Shown here: positions 1 to 6,379 of the stretch, in pieces | How the letters are laid out: each line of letters starts with the position of its first letter | Numbering within the stretch: position 1 is the stretch's first letter | Program-made: the position numbers and the translations under genes | Origin: Gammaproteobacteria bacterium | GTDB lineage: Bacteria > Pseudomonadota > Gammaproteobacteria > UBA9214 | Direction of reading: 5' to 3' | DNA: 18,006 nucleotides | Assembly (NCBI GenBank): GCA_029859555.1 | Contig: JAOUCV010000009.1 | Location: forward strand, 1 to 18,006 | Notes under the pieces: model-generated | The model's database searches: none | Seen by the model: the letters and a program-made list of their open reading frames with translations, nothing else | What the model was told of the DNA's origin: nothing

Positions 1-1
1 A

Positions 2-637
2 CGCTACTACACCCTGCCCTCGAGCAGCGGTTATCGGGAAGTCGGGCTGGCCTCCTGGTATGGAACAAAATTTCATGGCAAACGCACCTCCAGCGGCGAA
101 CCCTACGATCTTTATGGTATGACCGCCGCACATAAAACGCTGCCGCTGCCAACCTATGTAGAAGTTACCAACCTCAATAATGACCGTTCCGTGATTGTGA
201 AAGTCAATGACCGTGGCCCCTTTCATGACGATCGGCTGATTGACCTGTCGTACACTGCTGCCGTGAAACTCGATATTCTCGGGCATGGCACCGGCAAGGT
301 TGAAGTTCGCGCCATCGAGGCCGGTTTACCGCTCGCTGCGGACAACACAACACCCGCAACAGCGCCGGTGACTGCACAACCGGTCAGTTATCCTGAAGGA
401 ACCGTCATGTACCTGCAGGTCGGCGCCTTCGGCAGCAGGGAGAATGCGGAACGTCTGCAGGGAAAAATGCTCGCCCACAAGGATATAAAAGACGTCAGGA
501 TTATCGAAGCCCCGGGTGACAACGGCACCTTCTACAAGGTACAGGTGGGGCCACTGTCCGGTAGTGCTGCAATCGATCAGGCGAGCAACTCACTCAAATC
601 GATGGGCATTAACGAGAGCCACCCGGTGCTGCAGTAA
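2..637 (+). CDS. rlpA: RlpA-family septal lytic transglycosylase, 5'-truncated by the window edge
   Basis: RlpA is an envelope protein that cleaves glycan strands lacking stem peptides and localises to the septum. The frame is open from base 2, so the start, signal peptide and probable lipobox lie outside the window; 211 residues are visible. Fragment residues 15-100 form the double-psi beta-barrel, with ASWYG, TSSGE (E33), AAHKTLPLPTYVEVTNL and VNDRGPFH (D70). The spacing of E33 and D70 equals that of the catalytic E120/D157 pair I recall from Pseudomonas aeruginosa RlpA, so it is probably active. Residues 134-211 are a SPOR domain (MYLQVGAFGS through FYKVQVGPLSG), which binds denuded septal glycan. 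dacA follows after 82 nt on the same strand, the usual neighbour. An internal ATG at 119 lies inside the barrel and is not the start. Confidence 0.95.
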   Translation, partial: RYYTLPSSSGYREVGLASWYGTKFHGKRTSSGEPYDLYGMTAAHKTLPLPTYVEVTNLNNDRSVIVKVNDRGPFHDDRLIDLSYTAAVKLDILGHGTGKVEVRAIEAGLPLAADNTTPATAPVTAQPVSYPEGTVMYLQVGAFGSRENAERLQGKMLAHKDIKDVRIIEAPGDNGTFYKVQVGPLSGSAAIDQASNSLKSMGINESHPVLQ

Positions 638-719
638 GACGAATACAGGCCGTTGCAAAGTGGCTGCCACATACGGACAATGCACTCAACTTTCAAGCTG
701 CCACACCCACAGGAAATAT

Positions 720-1862
720 ATGCGTAACATATTGAATATTATAGCACTTATTGTTCTTTCCCTGGCTACGGCCAGCACCTTTGCCGCGGCCCTGCCGATT
801 CCCAAACCACCCTCTACCGGCGCCAAATCCTTCATCATTCAGGACTTTGGAAGCGGTCATATTCTGGCCGAGAAAAATGCCGAACTGTCAGTCGAACCGG
901 CCAGCATCACCAAGCTGATGACCGCTTACGTGGTCTTTAACGAGCTGCAGGCAGGCAACATCGCGCTTGGGGACATGGTCACTATCAGTGAAAAGGCCTG
1001 GCGCACACCCGGGTCACGCATGTTCGTGGAGGTCAACAAGCAGGTGTCGGTAGAAGACCTGTTACAGGGCATGATCGTGCAGTCCGGTAACGATGCCACC
1101 ATGGCACTGGCTGAACACATCGCCGGCAGCGAAGAAACCTTTGCGGCATTGATGAACCGGCATGCAGAAGAAATCGGCATGATCGGCAGCCACTTCGTAA
1201 ACACCACCGGTCTGCCGGATGAAAATCACTACATGACGGCGAAAGACATTGCCCTGCTGGCAACCTTGCTGATTGAAAAATATCCCGAGTACTACAAATG
1301 GTATTCGCAGAAAGAATTTACTTTCAATGAAATTACCCAGTACAACCGCAACAAGCTGTTGTGGCGTGACGACAGTGTTGACGGGCTGAAAACCGGCTTT
1401 ACCGATTCTGCCGGCTACTGCCTGGTGACCTCTGCGAACAAAGACGGCATGCGCCTGATTACCGTGGTACTGGGTACCGACAGTGCCAATGCGCGCGTTG
1501 AAGCCAGCCAGGCACTTTTGAACTACGGATTCCGTTTCTTTGAAACACACAAACTCTATGATGCCGGTACACAACTGGCCGCATCACGCATCTGGAAAGG
1601 CAACACAGAGTCGGTACCGCTGGGACTTGACCAGGCGCTGTATGTCACCATACCGCGTGGCCAGTACAAATCACTGGATGCCTCGATGAGTATTAATGAA
1701 CGCATTACCGCACCGGTAAGGGAAGGCCAGGCACTCGGCTCGGTACAGGTCAAGCTTGGCGATGAACTGGTGGTCGACCAGCCACTGGTGAGCCTGCAAA
1801 CAATCGGTGAAGGCAGCTTCTGGCAGCGTATCTCGGATGAAGCGCTGTTGTATTTCGAGTAA
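720..1862 (+). CDS. dacA: D-alanyl-D-alanine carboxypeptidase (PBP5/6 family)
   Basis: A low-molecular-weight penicillin-binding protein that removes the terminal D-Ala of peptidoglycan pentapeptides in the periplasm. The ATG at 720 follows an AGGA ribosome site at 711-714 and opens a signal peptide (hydrophobic residues 4-19, cleavage probably near TFAA-ALP). The frame is open further upstream to 516, but that part overlaps rlpA and is not protein-like. The three serine-peptidase S11 motifs are intact: SITK at 62-65 (nucleophile S62), SGN at 122-124 and KTG at 224-226. The C-terminal beta domain (about 280-365) ends in a short amphipathic tail, SFWQRISDEALLYFE, the usual membrane anchor. The 380-residue length is normal. 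The rlpA-dacA order is conserved in many gammaproteobacteria. dacA versus dacC naming cannot be settled here. Confidence 0.96.
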   Translation: MRNILNIIALIVLSLATASTFAAALPIPKPPSTGAKSFIIQDFGSGHILAEKNAELSVEPASITKLMTAYVVFNELQAGNIALGDMVTISEKAWRTPGSRMFVEVNKQVSVEDLLQGMIVQSGNDATMALAEHIAGSEETFAALMNRHAEEIGMIGSHFVNTTGLPDENHYMTAKDIALLATLLIEKYPEYYKWYSQKEFTFNEITQYNRNKLLWRDDSVDGLKTGFTDSAGYCLVTSANKDGMRLITVVLGTDSANARVEASQALLNYGFRFFETHKLYDAGTQLAASRIWKGNTESVPLGLDQALYVTIPRGQYKSLDASMSINERITAPVREGQALGSVQVKLGDELVVDQPLVSLQTIGEGSFWQRISDEALLYFE

Positions 1863-1876
1863 CTGCAGCTGCCACC

Positions 1877-2740
1877 GTGTCAATTGCCTTTCTCAATGGT
1901 GCTTTTCTGCCGCTGCAGGATGCCAGCGTCCCCGTCATGGATCGCGGCTTCCTGTTTGGTGACGGCGTCTACGAGGTCATCCCTGTGTATGCCGGAAAAT
2001 TGTTCCGGCTGGATCAGCACCTGAAACGGCTAGGCAACAGCCTTGCTGCCATCCGCATTGAAAACCCGTTGTCCAGCGCGGACTGGCAAAGCATGCTCAA
2101 TGAACTGGTGAGTCGCAATGCAGAACCTGACCAGGCCGTCTACCTGCAGGTAACGCGCGGTGTTGCAGCCAAACGCGATCATGCCTTCCCGCCAGACTGC
2201 AAACCGACCGTGTTTGCCATGAGCGCAGCGATGCCCCCGCCCGCCGATATTGACAAGATCAGCGGCGCCACGGCAGTAACATTTCCGGATATCCGCTGGA
2301 AGCTTTGCAACATCAAGGCAATCACCCTGTTGCCAAACGTAATGTTGCGCCAGCAGGCAATCGATGCCGGTGCGGCAGAGGCTATCCTGATCAGGGAAGG
2401 CTACGCCGTCGAAGGAGCCGCCAGCAATCTTTTTATCGTAAAAGACGGCATGCTGATTACGCCACCCAACAGCCCCACCCTGCTGCCCGGCGTTACCCGC
2501 GACCTGATAATCGAACTCGCGGCCAATCACGCTGTAGCGTTTCGTGAGGCCGATATCAGCGAGGCAGAACTGTTCAGTGCTGATGAAATCTGGCTAAGCA
2601 GTTCTACCCGGGAAATATCTCCGGTCACCCTGCTTGATGAAACGGTTATCAGCCATGGCAAACCCGGCCCGGTCTGGAAGCATATGATCAGCCTTTACCA
2701 GGACTGCAAGTCAGCGATCCGTCGCGGTGAAGCCGACTGA
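1877..2740 (+). CDS. dat: D-amino-acid transaminase, PLP-dependent class IV
   Basis: Interconverts D-alanine and D-glutamate via pyridoxal phosphate in the cytoplasm, linking the pools of D-amino acids used for peptidoglycan. The 287-residue length is close to the Bacillus enzyme (about 283). Key residues align at a constant offset of two from those I recall for Bacillus sp. YM-1: R100 and H102 (the RxH carboxylate trap), catalytic lysine K147 in CNIK, and E179 in AVEG contacting the cofactor ring. FGDGVYEV (27-34) and LLPGVTRDLI are also typical. This favours D-specific activity over IlvE or aminodeoxychorismate lyase, the other class IV members. The start is GTG at 1877 with no convincing ribosome site, only 14 nt after dacA, so translation may be coupled to dacA. 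The family usually follows rlpA-dacA. Confidence 0.9.
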   Translation: MSIAFLNGAFLPLQDASVPVMDRGFLFGDGVYEVIPVYAGKLFRLDQHLKRLGNSLAAIRIENPLSSADWQSMLNELVSRNAEPDQAVYLQVTRGVAAKRDHAFPPDCKPTVFAMSAAMPPPADIDKISGATAVTFPDIRWKLCNIKAITLLPNVMLRQQAIDAGAAEAILIREGYAVEGAASNLFIVKDGMLITPPNSPTLLPGVTRDLIIELAANHAVAFREADISEAELFSADEIWLSSSTREISPVTLLDETVISHGKPGPVWKHMISLYQDCKSAIRRGEAD

Positions 2741-2754
2741 CACAAGGCTTTACC

Positions 2755-2784
2755 TTGATAATCGTGTTCTGCGGGCTGCATAAT
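2755..2784 (+). promoter_or_regulatory. Probable sigma70 promoter of the TerB-like gene
   Basis: TTGATA (2755-2760) and CATAAT (2779-2784) are separated by 18 nt and lie 32 nt upstream of the next start codon. This suggests that the TerB-like gene is transcribed separately from dacA-dat. It is a pattern match only. Confidence 0.4.
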
Positions 2785-2815
2785 CATGCTTGCATCTGAC
2801 TCCAGGGAGATTTAA

Positions 2816-3292
2816 ATGTCCGGCATACTCGACAACCTGAAATCGTTCTTCCAGGCACGCGCTGAAAAGCAACAAAACCGGCCATTCCTTGAAGCCTCAA
2901 TGGCCGCCTGTGCCATGGTGTCTGCATCAGAGGGACAGGTATCTTTCGCGGACAGAATCCGGGTAGACCAGATCATGGATACCCTCACACAGATGAAGGT
3001 GTTCAGCCCGCAGGAAGGCGTCGATCTGTTTAATCAGTATACGGCAATGATCCTTGCCTCTCCCAAGGCAGGTAGAGAGTCTGCACTGTCAACCATCAGG
3101 GCCGTCACTTCGGATCTGGAAACGGCTGAACTGCTGATCGACCTGTGCCTCGCTGTCAGCCTGAGTGATGGCGTTACCAGCCTGGTTGAACATATAGAAA
3201 TCGTGTCCCTGTGCGGACTGATTGGTGTTGACCCCGACAAGATCGGCCTTGATACCGAACAGGTACTGGCACGTTTTATCGCAGCCAGCTAA
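2816..3292 (+). CDS. TerB/DjlA-like helical protein
   Basis: A 158-residue, probably cytoplasmic all-helical protein. ATG 2816 has a good AGGGAG ribosome site at 2804-2809. Residues about 24-140 resemble the TerB (tellurite-resistance-B-like) fold: a first helix pair of the form PFLEASMAACAMVSASEGQVSFADRIRVDQIM (shown across residues 23-54), then a matching second half with LIDLCLAVSLSDGVTSLVEHIEIVSLC. Acidic positions at the helix ends resemble the metal-binding sites of TerB. No signal peptide or membrane segment is visible. Stand-alone TerB-like proteins of this size are common in proteobacteria and their function is mostly unknown; a tellurite role should not be assumed, as no terZACDE genes are near. 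It sits where ybeD-lipB-lipA often follows dacA. Confidence 0.72.
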   Translation: MSGILDNLKSFFQARAEKQQNRPFLEASMAACAMVSASEGQVSFADRIRVDQIMDTLTQMKVFSPQEGVDLFNQYTAMILASPKAGRESALSTIRAVTSDLETAELLIDLCLAVSLSDGVTSLVEHIEIVSLCGLIGVDPDKIGLDTEQVLARFIAAS

Positions 3293-3352
3293 CCCTTCCA
3301 ATCCGGCAGCATTTTTTATAACCACGCACTCCAGTTCAGCGGAAACCTGTCA

Positions 3353-3568
3353 ATGAAGAAAGCAACCCTTAACTATGATTTTATCGCTGTCGCGGTTATC
3401 GTCCTTATCGCGTCATGTGGTTACAACATTTATCAGCAAATGCAATACCAGGATCTGTTTACCAGGCACGTTGACCTGCAGTGGAAATCCCAGAACGCTG
3501 AAGCCGATCTTGTGTACCTGGGAAACCAGCTGGAATCCTGCAAAAACAATACAGAACCAGGCTCATAG
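3353..3568 (+). CDS. Small single-pass membrane protein of unknown function
   Basis: A 71-residue protein with a charged N-terminus (MKKATLNYDF), one membrane segment at about residues 10-25 (FIAVAVIVLIASCGYN) and a polar tail that looks helical, probably periplasmic. A GGAA ribosome-site-like sequence lies at 3341-3344, eight bases before ATG 3353. It starts 60 nt after the TerB-like gene on the same strand, so the two may be cotranscribed. It ends 49 nt from the convergent end of the SulA/ImuA-like gene, with no clear terminator between. I do not recognise the family. The Cys near the membrane segment (C22) is not in a lipobox context that I would trust. Confidence 0.6.
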   Translation: MKKATLNYDFIAVAVIVLIASCGYNIYQQMQYQDLFTRHVDLQWKSQNAEADLVYLGNQLESCKNNTEPGS

Positions 3569-3617
3569 CAGCGTCTGCAACTACCTGACAGGGCGAATGG
3601 AACAGCGGCGCAAGCAC

Positions 3618-4217
3618 TCAGGGAAGCGCCACGCCCGACAATATCTCACCGCCACTATCGACCAGGTACACTGCACTGCCATCCGCATCAGCCTCCAGCT
3701 TCAAACGCACATCCACCGCTGACCGCGGCATCGACAAGCCTTCATACCTGACCAAGATAGCGAGTGCCTTGCCACTGCTTGCTGCATTCTGCAAACGTTT
3801 ATCCATCAGTTCGGTATTACAGTTCGGCCAGGCCATAACCACACCGCAATCACCTGACTGCAACATTGATTCTGCTGTCCACAAGGCACTGCGGCCGGGA
3901 TGCGGATTTACCTGCAGCACCCTGAGTGGGTCTACCCTGCTGTCGGTAAACAGCCTGGCGCGTGCCTGACAGGGCGGCGCCACCATCGCTATCCAGCGAC
4001 CCTGGCGGCTAAAACGTGCCAGTGCCGGCATCAATAGTGACATGAAGTCGGCATAAGCATCCGGCACAACAATTTCTACCAGGCCATTTTTCGGCCAGCC
4101 GCCACAGGGCAACAACTCATCCAGTCCGTCAACTTCGGTAGGCACCACCAGCGATGTTGCCGTTGCTGCCTTTCTTTCCCAGGCGTTCAGGTTGTGTAAT
4201 TTTCCGGTGGTTTTCAT
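3618..4217 (-). CDS. imuA: SulA/ImuA-like RecA-fold protein, SOS-linked
   Basis: A 199-residue cytoplasmic protein related to ImuA and Pseudomonas-type SulA, proteins with a degenerate RecA-like core. Visible hallmarks: the motif VDGLDELLPCGGWPKNGLVEIV (residues 29-50), then LLMPALARFSRQGRWIAMVAPP (61-82), the GDCGVVMAW strand (122-130) and AAxxGKALAILVR (145-157). There is no Walker A lysine-threonine motif, so ATP binding is not expected. ATG 4217 overlaps the lexA stop by one base (TAATG), and AAGGAG (4226-4231, minus strand) sits inside the end of lexA, so it is translationally coupled and under LexA control. No imuB or dnaE2 follows, so a mutasome role is uncertain; division inhibition as proposed for SulA is the alternative. 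The gene symbol follows the family and is tentative. Confidence 0.75.
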   Translation of the reverse strand: MKTTGKLHNLNAWERKAATATSLVVPTEVDGLDELLPCGGWPKNGLVEIVVPDAYADFMSLLMPALARFSRQGRWIAMVAPPCQARARLFTDSRVDPLRVLQVNPHPGRSALWTAESMLQSGDCGVVMAWPNCNTELMDKRLQNAASSGKALAILVRYEGLSMPRSAVDVRLKLEADADGSAVYLVDSGGEILSGVALP

Positions 4218-4831
4218 TAGCTGATCTCCTTGCGCACTATGCCAACTGCCAGTCCTTCTATATCCAGCGCCTGCTCACGCAGGTCTACACGGATGGGTTC
4301 GTAATCCCGGTTTTCCGGCAGCAGTCGCACAATCGAACCCCGCTGCCGGAAACGCTTCACCGTTACCTCGTCGTCAAGTCGTGCCACCACTACCTGGCCG
4401 TTCTCGGCATGGGGTGTGTGATGTACCGCCAGTAAGTCACCATCATGGATGCCGATGTCTTTCATACTGTCACCCTTGACACGCAACAGGTAATCAGCCC
4501 GCGGATGAAAGGTATCAGCCTCTATCTGGCAGTAATCATCAATATTTTCTTCCGCAAGAATGGGTTCACCAGCCGCCACACGTCCGACCACCGGCAAGCC
4601 ATAGTCCTGTTCTTCATCCAGGAGGCGAATTCCACGTGACGAACCGGAAATAATTTCGATCATTCCCTTGCGCTCCAGGGCACGGAGATGATCTTCCGCC
4701 GCATTGGGAGAGCGAAAACCGAGCGTATCGGCAATTTCGGCACGGGTGGGTGGGCAACCCTCTTCGGCAATATAGCTGCGAATCAGTTCGAGGATTTCGG
4801 CTTGCCGCGCAGTCAGTGTGCTTTGGTTCAT
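4217..4831 (-). CDS. lexA: LexA repressor, S24 autoprotease
   Basis: Master repressor of the SOS regulon. RecA filaments on single-stranded DNA stimulate its self-cleavage. The 204 residues contain an N-terminal winged helix-turn-helix ([26 protein letters not shown], residues 27-52), the cleavage site A87-G88 in VAAGEP, catalytic S122 in GDSM and K159 in TVKR. All are shifted three residues from the E. coli positions A84/G85, S119 and K156. The C-terminal dimerisation domain is complete. The start at 4831 has no strong ribosome site. Two LexA-type operators lie just upstream, so the gene is autoregulated. It forms an operon with the SulA/ImuA-like gene and is divergent from ispG. Confidence 0.98.
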   Translation of the reverse strand: MNQSTLTARQAEILELIRSYIAEEGCPPTRAEIADTLGFRSPNAAEDHLRALERKGMIEIISGSSRGIRLLDEEQDYGLPVVGRVAAGEPILAEENIDDYCQIEADTFHPRADYLLRVKGDSMKDIGIHDGDLLAVHHTPHAENGQVVVARLDDEVTVKRFRQRGSIVRLLPENRDYEPIRVDLREQALDIEGLAVGIVRKEIS

Positions 4832-4838
4832 AATTAAT

Positions 4839-4858
4839 TACTGGTTATTTATACAGTA
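4839..4858 (-). promoter_or_regulatory. SOS box 1 (LexA operator), proximal to lexA
   Basis: The core CTGG-N8-ACAG (4841-4856) departs from CTGT-N8-ACAG at one base. The flanking TA and TA at the two ends and the AT-rich middle match the extended consensus. It lies 8 to 27 nt upstream of the lexA start, overlapping the expected transcription start region. Confidence 0.8.
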
Positions 4859-4877
4859 GCTGTGATTATATACAGTA
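4858..4877 (-). promoter_or_regulatory. SOS box 2 (LexA operator), overlapping the -10 element
   Basis: A perfect CTGT-N8-ACAG core at 4860-4875. Its start is 19 nt from that of box 1, so the two sites lie about two helical turns apart on one DNA face, as in the E. coli lexA promoter where two boxes also lie in tandem. It covers the predicted -10 TATAAT. Confidence 0.9.
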
Positions 4878-4892
4878 CTCCATGGCATGCAA
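4865..4892 (-). promoter_or_regulatory. lexA promoter
   Basis: Read on the minus strand: TTGCAT (4892-4887), 16 nt, then a perfect TATAAT (4870-4865) lying inside SOS box 2. Transcription would start near 4858, giving a leader of about 27 nt. Occlusion of the -10 element explains repression. Confidence 0.65.
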
Positions 4893-5071
4893 GAAATTTA
4901 TATCCTGTTGATAATCATATAATAATTAAATTTTTTGCTATTCCTCTCCGGAGCAGGCATGCACCCAGAGGCACAAGAATCGCCAGCCAGCGCTATCGCC
5001 CCGGCGTACAACCCGCCGCTAAAATGCCTTATCATAGACGCCATTCTCAACCGACCAGACTGATTACCTCG
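4878..5071 (+). promoter_or_regulatory. ispG upstream region, divergent from lexA
   Basis: This AT-rich stretch must carry the ispG promoter. The best -10 is TATAAT at 4918-4923, with only a poor -35 (AATTTA, 4895-4900, 17 nt away). TTGATA at 4908-4913 has no good partner. The leader is unusually long (about 140 nt) if 4918 is used and translation starts at 5072. Confidence 0.3.
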
Positions 5072-6307
5072 ATGCCTCCAGCCGTTTCAAGAGCCCGCCA
5101 TACCAGCGCCGTGCGTGTTGGCCATGTAGTGATCGGTGGCAATGCCCCGATTGTTGTGCAGTCAATGACAAATACCGACACGGCGGATATTGCCGCCACC
5201 GTCAAACAGGTCAGGGAACTTTCGCAGGCAGGTTCCGAACTGGTACGCATCACCGTCAATTCGGAAGCAGCGGCCGCGGCCGTACCTGTCATTGCTGCAC
5301 AATTGCAGCTCGCCGGTGAAAACGTTCCACTCGTTGGTGACTTTCATTTCAACGGCCACAAGCTGCTGGAGAAATATCCGGACTGCGCCCGGGCGCTGGC
5401 CAAGTACCGCATCAACCCGGGCAACGTTGGCCGCGGGAAAAAACGTGACGAACAGTTTGCCAGCATGATTGAAACGGCTATCCGCCATGAGAAACCGGTG
5501 CGCATCGGCGTCAACTGGGGCAGCCTCGACCAGGCACTGGTTGCGCGGCTGATGGACGACAATTCAAGACGTGACGAACCCAAAGATGCACAGGACATCA
5601 TGCATGAAATCATGGTGACCTCGGCACTGGAGAGTGCTGCGCAGGCAGAAGCACTGGGGCTGTCGCGCGACAAAATCACCCTGTCCGCAAAAATGAGCGG
5701 TGTACAGGATCTGATTGCCGTGTACCGCGCCCTGTCAGCGCAGTGCGACTATGTGCTGCACCTGGGTCTCACTGAAGCCGGCATGGGTTCAAAAGGTATT
5801 GTTGCCTCAACAGCGGCGCTGTCGGTACTGCTGCAGGAAGGCATTGGCGATACCATCCGGATCTCCCTGACGCCGGAACCGGGCGGTGACCGCAGCCGCG
5901 AGGTCATCGTTGCGCAGGAGCTGCTACAGGCCATGGGACTGCGACACTTTACACCGGCTGTCATCGCCTGCCCCGGTTGCGGACGCACCACCAGCCATTA
6001 CTTCCAGCAACTGGCGCAGGACATCCAGAATTACCTGCGCACACAAATGCCGCAATGGCGCAAGCAACATCCCGGTGTAGAAGAAATGAGAGTTGCCGTC
6101 ATGGGCTGCGTGGTCAACGGCCCGGGCGAGAGCAAACATGCAAACATTGGTATCAGCCTGCCGGGAACCGGCGAGACACCGGTAGCACCGGTGTACGTGG
6201 ACGGCGAGAAAACGGTAACACTTAAAGGTGACCGTATTGCAGAAGACTTTCAGAAGATCGTCGACGGCTACGTGCAGGAGCATTACAGCTCGCCGCCAGA
6301 AGAATAA
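5072..6307 (+). CDS. ispG: 4-hydroxy-3-methylbut-2-enyl diphosphate synthase (IspG/GcpE)
   Basis: Converts the cyclic diphosphate MEcPP to HMBPP in the MEP isoprenoid pathway, using a [4Fe-4S] cluster and reduced flavodoxin or ferredoxin. The cluster ligands are intact: C300 and C303 in CPGCGR, C346 in [10 protein letters not shown] and E353. The N-terminal TIM barrel begins with [22 protein letters not shown] (residues 16-37) and includes GDFHFN, RINPGN and LHLGLTEAG. The 411 residues exceed E. coli IspG (372) mainly by a longer N-terminus and a C-terminal tail. ATG 5072 was chosen because homology begins about 12 residues later. An in-frame ATG at 5024 is possible, and neither has a clear ribosome site. 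A frame extension to the GTG at 4862 runs through the SOS box and is not credible. hisS and rodZ, common neighbours, are absent. Confidence 0.96.
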   Translation: MPPAVSRARHTSAVRVGHVVIGGNAPIVVQSMTNTDTADIAATVKQVRELSQAGSELVRITVNSEAAAAAVPVIAAQLQLAGENVPLVGDFHFNGHKLLEKYPDCARALAKYRINPGNVGRGKKRDEQFASMIETAIRHEKPVRIGVNWGSLDQALVARLMDDNSRRDEPKDAQDIMHEIMVTSALESAAQAEALGLSRDKITLSAKMSGVQDLIAVYRALSAQCDYVLHLGLTEAGMGSKGIVASTAALSVLLQEGIGDTIRISLTPEPGGDRSREVIVAQELLQAMGLRHFTPAVIACPGCGRTTSHYFQQLAQDIQNYLRTQMPQWRKQHPGVEEMRVAVMGCVVNGPGESKHANIGISLPGTGETPVAPVYVDGEKTVTLKGDRIAEDFQKIVDGYVQEHYSSPPEE

Positions 6308-6379
6308 GCCGCTTGCAGCGCAGGTTAGCGGTAGCGTAACCCGGGCTGCAGCAGCAAATGTCTGAACTTATCAAGTTCC

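Noticed and set aside
516..719. In-frame extension of dacA upstream of the signal peptide
   Set aside because: It overlaps the SPOR domain of rlpA in another frame, is not protein-like, and would bury the signal peptide. The ribosome site is at 711-714.
4862..5071. In-frame extension of ispG to the GTG at 4862
   Set aside because: It runs through SOS box 2 and the lexA promoter and has no similarity to IspG N-termini.
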